A stretch of 64,000 bases of DNA from Paraflavitalea soli (GCF_003555545.1 NZ_CP032157.1:3848546-3912545); one strand, 5' to 3'. Shown: positions 9,729 to 18,358, counted from the stretch's first letter. Notes: generated by a model from the letters alone, not told the origin. Numbers and translations are program-made.

Positions 9729-12509
9729 TTACTCTTTAAGTATCCTGATCGTTTGACCGTTCCTTAATTTCAGGGTATACACACCCGCATTGTACTGATC
9801 CATATGGATAGTGGTTACGCTTTGGGTTATTTGTATACGTTGTACTTCCCTGCCTGTACCATCGTACAGGTGAGCGGTGGTATTCAGCAATTCTTTATCC
9901 GTAACATTCAGGACAGCTGCATTCTTAACAGGGTTGGGGTATAAGGTCACCCATCCCTGGCGGTCACTTCTCAGCAACAGCGACTTGCTGTAGGTAGTGC
10001 GTCCGTTGATATCTGTTTGTTTTATGCGGTAGGTGCCTTTTCCTATCAAGGCCTGGGCCTCCTGGAAGCTGTATTCGTTTTCACCATTGCCTTTGGAGAG
10101 GATGTCTGCCACAGCTACAAACGGTTGTCCATCCAACGATTTTTCGATGGTGTAAGACGCTACCTGTTGTTCCTGTACTTTCCAGCTGATATTCGCCTTG
10201 CCTTGTGCATTCAGCGATCCATTCACGTAGAGCCAGGTAACAGGTAACACGGCTGTATATGTTTGTAAGAAGAAGCCACTGAAACCAACTGTAGTAAAGC
10301 TGATCTCCCAACGGCTAAGGGTAGCATTCCACACAACGTCTGCATCCACGGGATCGATCAATGCGGAAGTTCCTGTATACGTGCCTGGCAGGCCGGTAGC
10401 CGGGTTATTGCTGGCTCCTGCAAACTTACTAAAGCGCACGTTGGCCTTGCCTGCAGCATCCCCGGGACCTGTTGGCAGGTTGGAAGTACTGCCCGGCGCC
10501 GCATTAAAGGCAGTAAATTCCGCCTGTGTGAAATACAGGGTTATTTTGGCGGTGGCAGTAGCCGCTCCTGATGCCGGCATCAATTCATAATGCCTTTGAA
10601 CATATGGTTTACCGGTAACAGCCGGATAGACCGGAACACTCGGTTCAAACCATACCCGTGCCGCCAATGTACCTGCTACAGGGTTGCCTGGTGTAGGAAC
10701 CACCGTAGCGATCAGGTTACAGCTGGCGTCATAGATATTGTTGTTGGTAGCAGAAACCACAAATGTCGTATTGGTGGTATTGGCAGATGCCAGTGGGCCA
10801 GCCGGCGTGATCGTATAATTCTTAGTTACGGTATTGCCAATAGCATCTGTTACCGTTACACTGAGGGTAGCGCCGGGGCAAAGACCTGTAGCTGTATTGG
10901 TAGTGCTTGTACTACCAGTCCATACATATGTATATGGCGTAACTCCACCCGATGGTGTAACCGTGGCTGTACCATTACACCCTACCAGACAGGTGGGTGG
11001 TGTTTGCGATTGGGTAGCTGTAAGCGCAGCAGGATCAATATAGCGGGCTAAAAATACATCGGACGCCGTGCTTGCAAGCGGTAAATCAGGTAATGGTGCA
11101 AATGTAATGGTATTGCCATAACTACCGGAGACCCATATACTTCCCGTAGCACCGGCCGCTACAGAAAACCCTACATTGCTGATGGTGTTTCCTGCAATGC
11201 CAGCCCCATGCCCCAGCAACTGGCCATTGCCATCAGCAGCAGCAACACGGGCTAGGAAGATATCATCGGCCGTATTATTATTGGTAATAGTGAATGCAGG
11301 GAGCGTGGTGGGAATGTCTAATACACCCCGAAAAGTGCCTACCACATAAATAGAACCTGCTCCATTGGTGGTGATGTCATAAGCCCGGTCGGCGCCTCCA
11401 GTACTGCCACCCGCTGATTTGGACCAGACAAAGTCGTTAGTAGCAGGATTGTATCGTGCATACCAGGCATCATTATTCCCTTCATTGGTCAGTGCCGGAT
11501 TGCTGCCGAATTGGATGCTGGGGCTGGCAAAATAACCTGCCGCCATAATATCTTGGGTAGAGGGATCATACACAAGCGCCACACCATCATCGAGTCCCGT
11601 ACTGCCTACTCCTATGGCATTGGTAAAAGCACCATTGGCGGCATTAATTTTTAAAAAGCAAATATCCAGGGAGCCTGCATTGTTGATGGTAAAGGAAGAT
11701 ACAGGTGATGTAGTAGCATAGGTAGCGGCGGCGGCATTATAACTACCCACCAGTACTATCTCATTAGTGGCAGCTACATAAGCAATACCGCTGCCCTGGG
11801 GATTATCTGTACTATTCAATGCTCCCCCGGTACTTACCCAGTTAAAGGCGCCTGACGTTGGATTCAACTGGGCTACAAAAAGATCGTTAGACGTGCCTCC
11901 ATTGGCCGTGCGGGCGCCCAATGCGCCAAAAACAGCACCGGTAGGAAAATTTCCCGATGCATATAAATTGCCCGAAGCATCCAGGCAGAGGCCCTGCACA
12001 TTTTCTGTGCCGGTACCATCAATGGTGTTGACCCACAACCCGGCGCCGGTAGCAGCGTTCAATTTGGCAATATAACCGGTAATACCCGTTTTGGTTACAG
12101 TTGGCAAAGGAGCGATCGTTATATCTCCATTAAAAAATCCGCCCACATACACCGAGGTGCCGGCTGCATCAACGGTGATGGAAGCAGCTACATCATTGCC
12201 TGCAGCGGTAGAGGCAAAACCAATCGACCACTGACAAACGCCGGCCGTGTTAAATTTAGCCACAAAGCCTTCGTTGGCGCCGGTAGAAGGCAAAGGGCCT
12301 GTACCAAAATTGATCGATCCTACATAAACGCCGGCCACATACACATTGCCAGCAGCATCGGTGGCGGTAGCCACCCCCCTTTCCTGTCCGGCTGTGGAGG
12401 TTCCCCAACCATTCCGGAAACCCCATTGCTGCGCAAGCAGGGTGCCAGGTAAATTCAGTAGAACAATCATCAGTAATAACGGAAATACATTGAGTATTTT
12501 ACTTCTCAT
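9729..12509 (-). CDS. T9SS-secreted beta-propeller (SBBP-like) protein with SprB-type repeat
   Basis: A 926-residue exported protein. The signal peptide ends LLA before Gln-Gln (about residue 27). Residues about 30-500 hold propeller-like repeats of the SBBP type (DAAGNVYVAGVY, DASGNLYASGNF, NGAGSIYVVGTF), each about 50-70 residues. A SprB-like unit follows (about 515-575: CNGTATVTPSGGVTPYTYVW), then a region ending in a type A T9SS sorting domain (YPNPVKNAAVLNV to GQTIRILKE). It should cross the outer membrane by T9SS and sit on the surface or in the medium. It is the last gene of a tight minus-strand series with the formyltransferase (28 bp away), the PBP-like protein and three tail-collar proteins. 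Its job there is unknown. Confidence 0.88.
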   Translation of the reverse strand: MRSKILNVFPLLLMIVLLNLPGTLLAQQWGFRNGWGTSTAGQERGVATATDAAGNVYVAGVYVGSINFGTGPLPSTGANEGFVAKFNTAGVCQWSIGFASTAAGNDVAASITVDAAGTSVYVGGFFNGDITIAPLPTVTKTGITGYIAKLNAATGAGLWVNTIDGTGTENVQGLCLDASGNLYASGNFPTGAVFGALGARTANGGTSNDLFVAQLNPTSGAFNWVSTGGALNSTDNPQGSGIAYVAATNEIVLVGSYNAAAATYATTSPVSSFTINNAGSLDICFLKINAANGAFTNAIGVGSTGLDDGVALVYDPSTQDIMAAGYFASPSIQFGSNPALTNEGNNDAWYARYNPATNDFVWSKSAGGSTGGADRAYDITTNGAGSIYVVGTFRGVLDIPTTLPAFTITNNNTADDIFLARVAAADGNGQLLGHGAGIAGNTISNVGFSVAAGATGSIWVSGSYGNTITFAPLPDLPLASTASDVFLARYIDPAALTATQSQTPPTCLVGCNGTATVTPSGGVTPYTYVWTGSTSTTNTATGLCPGATLSVTVTDAIGNTVTKNYTITPAGPLASANTTNTTFVVSATNNNIYDASCNLIATVVPTPGNPVAGTLAARVWFEPSVPVYPAVTGKPYVQRHYELMPASGAATATAKITLYFTQAEFTAFNAAPGSTSNLPTGPGDAAGKANVRFSKFAGASNNPATGLPGTYTGTSALIDPVDADVVWNATLSRWEISFTTVGFSGFFLQTYTAVLPVTWLYVNGSLNAQGKANISWKVQEQQVASYTIEKSLDGQPFVAVADILSKGNGENEYSFQEAQALIGKGTYRIKQTDINGRTTYSKSLLLRSDRQGWVTLYPNPVKNAAVLNVTDKELLNTTAHLYDGTGREVQRIQITQSVTTIHMDQYNAGVYTLKLRNGQTIRILKE

Positions 12510-12537
12510 TTGGATAGTTTTACATGTTATCTTTTAT

Positions 12538-13458
12538 TCAGGAAAGGCAATGTCCTTCCTGTAGTCCAAAGGCAGCGAGTTTATGGCCGGGATAAAAGCC
12601 TTCTTCACAATACACCACTTCGGCCCTGATGGCATGGCCATCTTTACAGGCAATGGTCAATCCCTCCCGGTCATTAATGGAAATCACTGTGCCGGGTACT
12701 TTACCATTCCCCCTTTGCTGAAGGACCGTTGCATGGCTGATGCCAAACAACCAGTTGTTCCACCGCGTAGCGGCGCCTTTATTCCAGGGATTACAGGCAT
12801 TGACCAATGCATTGACTTCACCGGCATCCATCACGGCCCAATTGATAAAAAGATCAGCGGGTGATGGCCGCGCATACCACCTCGCCTTTGAATGATCCTG
12901 CTCTTTCTTTTGCAGGGTGCCGGTAAGCAATCCATTCAGCAGCATACCGGTCACGTGTACGCCGGCATAAGCCAGCTGGGTATAGAACAATCCAAAGTTC
13001 ATATCAGGGGCCAGGGGTACTGGCTGTTGCAGCAATACGGGGCCCGCATCATAGGTCTCGTTCATTTCATGTACCGTGACGGCGCCGGCCGTTTCGCGGT
13101 TGCGGATCATCCAGAACAAGGGATTGGCACCTCTCCACTCTGGTAAGGGTGCATAATGAAAATTGATAAAGCCAAACCGTGGCAGGCGTATCACTTCGGC
13201 AGGGATCAGGAAAGGAAATGTTTTGACCAGCACCACATCAGGTTTGTACTGTACTATCCATCGGTGCAACTCCTCTCCGATAGTTTTTTTATGAAACTCC
13301 TGCAGGGATACGTTTACCTGTTTGCAACGGTCTTCAATAAGCGTGCGGATAGCATGATTTCCAAAAGGCACTCCTACGGTAACTACCAGGCCGGTTGCCA
13401 ACAACTGGTCGAGGGCTGGCAATGCAATTCTGTCATTACAAAGTATAGCTATACGCAT
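12538..13458 (-). CDS. Methionyl-tRNA formyltransferase-like formyltransferase
   Basis: A cytoplasmic formyl transferase of 306 residues. The catalytic triad of 10-formyltetrahydrofolate-dependent enzymes is present: Asn99 and His101 in INFHYAPLPEWRG and Asp137 in TYDAGPVLLQ. A C-terminal domain like that of Fmt follows (about 205-300). The N-terminus lacks the usual Fmt start (FMGT/FAVP) and reads ILCNDRIALPALD, so the substrate may differ from Met-tRNA. It is 3 bp after the PBP-like gene and 28 bp before the T9SS protein, inside the tail-collar operon, not beside def as a housekeeping fmt often is. The enzyme class is clear; the acceptor is unknown. Confidence 0.85.
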   Translation of the reverse strand: MRIAILCNDRIALPALDQLLATGLVVTVGVPFGNHAIRTLIEDRCKQVNVSLQEFHKKTIGEELHRWIVQYKPDVVLVKTFPFLIPAEVIRLPRFGFINFHYAPLPEWRGANPLFWMIRNRETAGAVTVHEMNETYDAGPVLLQQPVPLAPDMNFGLFYTQLAYAGVHVTGMLLNGLLTGTLQKKEQDHSKARWYARPSPADLFINWAVMDAGEVNALVNACNPWNKGAATRWNNWLFGISHATVLQQRGNGKVPGTVISINDREGLTIACKDGHAIRAEVVYCEEGFYPGHKLAAFGLQEGHCLS

Positions 13459-13461
13459 AGG

Positions 13462-14583
13462 TCAGATACATAAATAATTATTTTTCCAGCCCGACCCTTG
13501 TTCGGGTTTATCATCCAGTACTGCTTCATGTTCGGATGCCGATACAGGGATCATTTCCAGTATATTCAAGGCGCATTTACCCTGATCCCCGGCAACAATC
13601 ACTCCTTTATACAAAGGCGCGTAGGTTTGGCGGGTTGCAGGATGAATAGTGACCGTGCCCCTTGGGCTATCATAAGAAAAGCCATTCAGGGCGCTTGCAC
13701 CTTCCTTCCCGGCGTGAAGGCTAAGGAGACCTGCTTCCCAGCCCAGCAGGTGGAAAATATTAGCCTGTTTGTTTTTCTCGCGGCGAATGACTTGCATAAA
13801 TACATCCTGTTCCTCTCCCTGCAGGGTCGTACTCCAGGGCACAATAGCATGGAATGTGCCGCCCGGAAAATCACATTGCGCCAGTAATATTTCTTCTGCC
13901 ATAAAGGGAGAACAATAAAAAGGCAATGCAGTAGCTGAGGGATCTCTTTCTTTCAGTGCTTTGATAAACAGGTTGGCCAGGTAGCTACTGAAGCAGGCAG
14001 CCACAGACTGTGCGCCGGAATGCTGCAGCAACTGCATATAGTTATCTATATTGAATTCGGTCTCTTTATAGCCGCTCACATAATTGCCGCATACCGTACC
14101 GCCTGCGGCCGCCAGACCACGGGTATAACCCCAGGGGCCACGATAACCACCATCATAAAACGAAGTAGCCATCAGCACCTTCCGGTTTTGCTCACCAGCC
14201 ATATAACCCGCTATACGGCAGGCATGAATGCCCTGCAGCGAAATATGATAGCAATGGGGAGGTGCGGCTACTTCCGGTAGCTGCATGCCGGGATCCAAAA
14301 AAATAAATGGTTTACCGGCTATACCAGCCAGTTTGTACAGCGGTTCTGCATTGCCAGCATTGCAATAAACGATCATAACATCTACATTTTCCTGCAACAC
14401 CAGCTTTTCGGCCCTGGCATAATTGAGGTCATGATCCTCACCAAACCCAATATTTTCTGTAATGAACCGGGCATTATCCTGCCCGGCCCTTTTGAGACTA
14501 TAACGTAATCCATCCAGGATATCAAAACCCAGGGAAGGGTAATCGGTAGACCGGGGTAATAAAAGTCCTGCTACGAGGGACAT
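13462..14583 (-). CDS. Periplasmic-binding-protein-like protein without signal peptide
   Basis: A 373-residue protein with the two-lobed type 1 PBP pattern seen in Leu/Ile/Val-type binding proteins: VAGLLLPRSTDYPSLG at the start, ENVDVMIVYCNAGN, KPFIFLDPG, and a second lobe after VLMATSFYDGGYRGPWG. It begins directly with the first beta strand (MSLVAGLLLP), with no signal peptide or lipobox, so it should stay in the cytoplasm. No permease or ATPase gene is near. It sits between the tail-collar genes (33 bp) and the formyltransferase (3 bp), so it is likely an intracellular ligand sensor or binding partner in that operon. The fold is inferred from sequence pattern only. Confidence 0.7.
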   Translation of the reverse strand: MSLVAGLLLPRSTDYPSLGFDILDGLRYSLKRAGQDNARFITENIGFGEDHDLNYARAEKLVLQENVDVMIVYCNAGNAEPLYKLAGIAGKPFIFLDPGMQLPEVAAPPHCYHISLQGIHACRIAGYMAGEQNRKVLMATSFYDGGYRGPWGYTRGLAAAGGTVCGNYVSGYKETEFNIDNYMQLLQHSGAQSVAACFSSYLANLFIKALKERDPSATALPFYCSPFMAEEILLAQCDFPGGTFHAIVPWSTTLQGEEQDVFMQVIRREKNKQANIFHLLGWEAGLLSLHAGKEGASALNGFSYDSPRGTVTIHPATRQTYAPLYKGVIVAGDQGKCALNILEMIPVSASEHEAVLDDKPEQGSGWKNNYLCI

Positions 14584-14616
14584 ACAATCGGTTTAAAAAT
14601 GAATAATCAACCCTCC

Positions 14617-15162
14617 TTAATTCCGCGCAGGGAATACACCCTGTAAACAGATCAGGTAATTAAGGGCTAATACAGGATGCAGGGTAGAAAAAGGTATTGG
14701 TCCACCAGCGTTTAAACCCGTTGTCAATGTGCCGGGATAAGGTTTCATGTTAACGGAACCACCAGGGCCAAAGAGTTGTTCGCCGGCAGCCGGTGAAGCA
14801 TATACACCGTTGGCAGGTGTAGTAGCATCTGCCGTAGTATTTGCACCGGGTACAATTTTAATGGTAGCAGTATGCCCGTGTGAAGGCATGGTGGCCACTG
14901 TCATGGTAGTGGTTTCACTTCCGGCCAATTCACCCAGGGAATACTGAGATAAACCCGGCCCCTGGCCAGCACCTACAACAGTCCGGCCACGCAGATCAGG
15001 TAATGCAAAAGTAGTTTGACCATTGCCGCCGTAAGTAGTACCTAACAGGGAAAACAACGCCGTATTTTGAGAAATAGCCATTATCTGACCCTGGCAAAGG
15101 GCCCAGCCCCGGGGGGCAAAATTGCCGGCAAAGGCGGTTACATAAGCAAGAACTCCTTCCAT
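14617..15162 (-). CDS. Phage tail collar domain protein (MdpB-like), copy 3 of 3
   Basis: 181 residues. The N-terminus has the tail-collar signature FAPRGWALCQGQIMAIS and GTTYGGNGQTTFALPDLRGR, then GAGQGPGLSQYSLGELAG, a variable middle with ETTTMTVATMPSHGH, and the shared end NYLICLQGVFPARN. No signal peptide or membrane helix. This family (microcystin-dependent protein type, COG4675) is related to short tail-fibre collars but is common on chromosomes without other phage genes; its function there is not established. It is closest to the PBP-like gene, 33 bp away, and belongs to one transcription unit with its two paralogues. Confidence 0.9.
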   Translation of the reverse strand: MEGVLAYVTAFAGNFAPRGWALCQGQIMAISQNTALFSLLGTTYGGNGQTTFALPDLRGRTVVGAGQGPGLSQYSLGELAGSETTTMTVATMPSHGHTATIKIVPGANTTADATTPANGVYASPAAGEQLFGPGGSVNMKPYPGTLTTGLNAGGPIPFSTLHPVLALNYLICLQGVFPARN

Positions 15163-15208
15163 AATATATGCGTTTAATAATGTGGTAGTTAATAATTGAG
15201 TAGTACGA

Positions 15209-15760
15209 TCAATTGCGGGATGGGAAAATACCTTCCAGGGCTATAATGTAATTCATCGCCAGGAATGGTGAAATAATGGGCGTCGGATTAGTTTGGCCTG
15301 TAGGCGCTGTGGTGGCAGTACAGGTAGCTGTTCCCATCACCGATCCAGATGAAGCGCTATTATAGGCATTAATGGATAAAGCAGCCGGCACCGCATTGGT
15401 AGGATCGGCCACTGTGCCTACAGCGCTATTGGCGGTTGGTTTACCGGTTGCGCTCACAAAAGTATGGGTATGAGACGCCAATTGCGTAGTCAATATGGTT
15501 ACATTTTCTGTACCTGCTGCCTGTCCAATAATATAAGTGGAAAGACCCGGCGCCTGACCGGCATGAACGGCTACGCGGCTGCGCAGATCGGGCAAGGCAA
15601 AAGTAACCTGGCCATCTCCTCCGTAGGTGGTACCTATCAGGGCAAAGAGCGCCGTATATTCTGATATAGACATTAATTGACCCTGGCAAAAAGCCCAACC
15701 CCGTGGGGCAAAATTGCCGGCAAAAATGGTAACATTCGCTAAGTATTGATCCACAAACAT
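15209..15760 (-). CDS. Phage tail collar domain protein (MdpB-like), copy 2 of 3
   Basis: 183 residues, colinear with its neighbours: FAPRGWAFCQGQLMSIS, GTTYGGDGQVTFALPDLRSR, GQAPGLSTYIIGQAAG, and the end NYIIALEGIFPSRN. The middle (about 100-150) is Ala/Ser/Thr-rich and unlike the other copies, and it lacks the Asp-Leu-Arg-Gly pattern (DLRSR instead). No signal peptide. The genes before and after lie 33 and 46 bp away on the same strand. Divergent middles on a constant frame suggest three different tips on one scaffold, but that is inference. Confidence 0.9.
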   Translation of the reverse strand: MFVDQYLANVTIFAGNFAPRGWAFCQGQLMSISEYTALFALIGTTYGGDGQVTFALPDLRSRVAVHAGQAPGLSTYIIGQAAGTENVTILTTQLASHTHTFVSATGKPTANSAVGTVADPTNAVPAALSINAYNSASSGSVMGTATCTATTAPTGQTNPTPIISPFLAMNYIIALEGIFPSRN

Positions 15761-15793
15761 GATAATAAGCTTTAAGGATGATAGATAGAGAGT

Positions 15794-16336
15794 TTAATTA
15801 CGGCTGGGGAAAATGCCCTGCAAACAAATGATATGATTGATAACCAGGTAGGGCATCAATACAGGTATTGGCTGACCGCCACCGGCCGGATTGATCGTAC
15901 CACTATAAGCAGGCTGCAGCATATTCACATTGGCGGTAGGCGCAGGCGCATACGCGTTATCGTAACCGGCCGGAAAATTGTATTCCGCACTACCATCTCC
16001 ACCCGGCAGGTTATCAGCCTGCAAATAAAAATTAGTATTCCCCACATGCTGGTGCGGTGGTACGTTGTTGGCATTGAGTGTAATGGTTTCTGTACCTGTT
16101 TTTTGTCCCAGGGTATAAGGCTGCAGGCCGGGCCCGTTACCCTGACTTACAATAGAACGGCCCCGCAGGTCGGGCAATGCGAAAGTAGTAGTACCATTCC
16201 CACCATAGGTTGTGCCCAACAGGGAGAATAAGGCCTGGTTTTGAGCAATCGCCAATATCTGCCCATTGCAAAGCGCCCAGTATTTGGGTGCAAAGTCGGC
16301 GGCAAAGCAGGTAACAACAGCCATAGTTCCTTGCAT
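15794..16336 (-). CDS. Phage tail collar domain protein (MdpB-like), copy 1 of 3
   Basis: 180 residues and the first gene of the six-gene operon. Signatures: FAPKYWALCNGQILAIA, GTTYGGNGTTTFALPDLRGR, GNGPGLQPYTLGQKTG, ITLNANNVPPHQHVGN and the end NHIICLQGIFPSRN. The PPHQH stretch occupies the place of PSHGH in copy 3, a conserved His pair of the family. No signal peptide. A 636-bp spacer without genes precedes it and probably carries the operon's control region; one exact -7 element on this strand is seen at 16731-16738. Confidence 0.9.
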   Translation of the reverse strand: MQGTMAVVTCFAADFAPKYWALCNGQILAIAQNQALFSLLGTTYGGNGTTTFALPDLRGRSIVSQGNGPGLQPYTLGQKTGTETITLNANNVPPHQHVGNTNFYLQADNLPGGDGSAEYNFPAGYDNAYAPAPTANVNMLQPAYSGTINPAGGGQPIPVLMPYLVINHIICLQGIFPSRN

Positions 16337-16730
16337 AACTGAATGTTTAGGTTTTATATAATGACAATAATGATTTCATGCTAAAAAAGGAATGCTTCTT
16401 TAACAGCAATGCGCAACGTAATCAGTAACATTAACCGGATAATGGTCCGGATAAAGCCAAGTGGGTACAAGCTGTATAACCGTACAGCATAAGAAAATAG
16501 AAAATCGCTTCAGAATGGAGTCAGTGTGCTACCGGGACGGATTAAAACAGTGATGGTGCGGTGTTAGTAGTCGTTATAAAAATAGGCAAATTTGATAATA
16601 TACTGCAAACCGTATCTTTTTTTAAGCATTGCTGCAAAAATCATACGTTCTTAACCGTAAGTTATTATCCATCAATCTATTCAGTGCTAATTAACAGCAG
16701 CTACCGGACCATTTTCTTTTATCATGATAA

Positions 16731-16738
16731 CAAAATTA
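16731..16738 (-). promoter_or_regulatory. Candidate -7 element for the tail-collar operon
   Basis: CAAAATTA on the given strand is TAATTTTG on the minus strand, an exact TAnnTTTG. It would give a leader near 390 nt before the first tail-collar gene, which is long, so a nearer weak promoter is not excluded. Confidence 0.3.
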
Positions 16739-16746
16739 GGTAGTAC

Positions 16747-16754
16747 TACGTTTG
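16747..16754 (+). promoter_or_regulatory. Candidate -7 element pointing to the DUF2130 gene
   Basis: TACGTTTG is an exact TAnnTTTG on the plus strand, 8 bp beyond the opposite-strand element. The leader to 16973 would be about 210 nt. Confidence 0.3.
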
Positions 16755-16972
16755 CGGTCCTGTAGAGATACCCGGATCAGGTCAAAGTATAAGCGTGAGA
16801 GTTAGGATGGAATATGTAGCGTTTTGGACATAGGATGTAAAGTACGGGACACAATTGCCCTAAACTAAAGACACCAACCTGGCACCAGGGATCAAAGACC
16901 ACGCTCCCCTGACACAAAACCCTGTGCTACAACCCACTCCCTTTTTAATTAACTTGCGCCAAAACTACCAGG

Positions 16973-18253
16973 ATGGCAACGGATATAAAGTGTCCCAAAT
17001 GTGGGCATCAGTTTGATATAGAGGACGCTGTATCGGAGGAATACAAGAAGGAGCTGCGCGAACAGATGGTAGCTTACAAGAAGCAGGTAACGGAAGAATC
17101 GGCCAAAAAAGAACGGGAGCAGGCCGAGCTGTTTGCCCGGAAAGAAAAGGAATTCCAGCAACAGGCGCAGATAGCTGCTACAGCATACAACCAGCAATTA
17201 CAGGAAGAAAAGATAAAACTGCAGCAATCGCTGGAGGTAAACCTGCGTAAAAGCATCGGCGCCGACTTTGAAAACCAGCTCAACCTCCTCATACAGAGCA
17301 ATAAAGACAATGAAGAGAAGCTAAAACTGGCCCGGCAGAAGGAACTGGAATTCCTGCAAAAAGAGCAAGCCCTCCAAACCAGGGAGGCCGAACTGGAATT
17401 ATCGGTACAGCGCAAACTGCAGGAAGAGCGGGCCAGGCTATCGGAAGAACTCCGGAAACTGGAAGAAGAGAAAACAGCCACCCGGGAAATAGAGCACCAG
17501 CTGAAACAGAAGGAACTGGAAAAACAATTGGAGGACCAAAAACGGCTGATCGAAGAAATGAAACGCAAAGCTGAACAAGGCTCCATGCAATTGCAGGGAG
17601 AGATCCAGGAGCTGGCGCTGGAAGAAATGCTGCGGACGGCCTTTCCTTTCGACATGATCAGCGAAGTGGGGAAAGGTATCCGGGGAGCCGACTGCATACA
17701 AACCATCCGCAACCAGTTTGGCCAGGAATGCGGCCGTATTATATATGAAAGCAAACGCACCAAGCATTTTGACAGGTCGTGGATAGAAAAGCTGAAAGCC
17801 GACATGCGGAGCACCACGGCCGATGTAGCGGTGATCGTAAGCCAGGCCATGCCGGAACAACTGAGCAAATTTGGCCAGGTAGAAGGTATCTGGGTCTGCT
17901 CTTTTGGCGAAGTGGTGGCCCTTTCCCATGTATTGCGCGATGGGATCATCCGGATAGCCAATGCCACCCGCTCACAGGAAAACCGGGGTGATAAAATGCA
18001 CCTGCTATATGATTACCTCACCAGCAATGAATTTGGAGAACAATGGAAGGCCATACGGGAAGGCTTTCAATCCATGAAGTATTCCATTCAGAAGGAACGC
18101 GACGCCATGGAAAAACTGTGGAAAGCCCGGGAGAAGCAATTGGAAAAGGTATTGCTGAATGCAGCCCATATAAAAGGGTCCATTGAAGGGATTGCCGGCA
18201 ACGATAATATCCAGTTGGACCTGATGGACGAACCGGACTTGCTGGAAGAATAG
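16973..18253 (+). CDS. DUF2130 protein (coiled coil plus restriction-endonuclease-like fold)
   Basis: 426 residues: an N-terminal half zinc ribbon (CPKCGHQF, only two Cys), a long Glu/Lys/Gln-rich coiled coil (about 25-215), then the conserved DUF2130 domain. In it Asp240 (GADC), Glu259 and Lys261 (YESKRTK) give the D...E-x-K signature of a PD-(D/E)xK nuclease fold. The C-terminal part (about 345-410) is another helical coil. This family is widespread but uncharacterised; cleavage of DNA has not been shown to my knowledge. It stands alone, with no methylase or helicase neighbour, so a restriction role is not supported by context. Confidence 0.88.
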   Translation: MATDIKCPKCGHQFDIEDAVSEEYKKELREQMVAYKKQVTEESAKKEREQAELFARKEKEFQQQAQIAATAYNQQLQEEKIKLQQSLEVNLRKSIGADFENQLNLLIQSNKDNEEKLKLARQKELEFLQKEQALQTREAELELSVQRKLQEERARLSEELRKLEEEKTATREIEHQLKQKELEKQLEDQKRLIEEMKRKAEQGSMQLQGEIQELALEEMLRTAFPFDMISEVGKGIRGADCIQTIRNQFGQECGRIIYESKRTKHFDRSWIEKLKADMRSTTADVAVIVSQAMPEQLSKFGQVEGIWVCSFGEVVALSHVLRDGIIRIANATRSQENRGDKMHLLYDYLTSNEFGEQWKAIREGFQSMKYSIQKERDAMEKLWKAREKQLEKVLLNAAHIKGSIEGIAGNDNIQLDLMDEPDLLEE

Positions 18254-18358
18254 CAGTGTTGGGTTTTGCGTTTGAAGTGTCGGGTTGCTGTCGCCCTTTA
18301 AAATGGTTGATTAAATACCATTAATACCGTATACTTGCGCCCATTTTAAGGATTTGAT

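Larger units (their letters stand above)
16337..16972. other. Long intergenic control region between the tail-collar operon and the DUF2130 gene
   Basis: 636 bp without a convincing ORF (a 60-codon frame at 16561 has no family signature and poor composition). AT-rich compared with the genes around it. It holds two back-to-back exact -7 elements near 16731-16754, one on each strand, about 395 bp from the tail-collar start and 220 bp from the DUF2130 start. Long leaders on both sides leave room for regulation, but I see no known riboswitch. Confidence 0.6.

Noticed and set aside
12538-13458. Naming the formyltransferase fmt
   Set aside because: Start region and context differ from housekeeping Fmt, and the acceptor cannot be told from sequence.
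14617-16336. The three tail-collar genes as part of a prophage or tailocin
   Set aside because: No capsid, portal, tape-measure, baseplate, lysis or integrase genes are near, and the neighbours are a formyltransferase, a binding-protein fold and a T9SS protein. Collar-domain genes of this type are common outside phages.
16561-16743. 60-codon ORF in the tail-collar/DUF2130 spacer
   Set aside because: No start signals, low-complexity Phe/Ser/Ile text and no recognisable domain; probably chance in A/T-rich DNA.
17074-17967. Minus-strand ORF of 297 codons opposite the DUF2130 gene
   Set aside because: Ser/Cys/Arg-rich text that mirrors the coiled coil of the real gene; no domain and no promoter.
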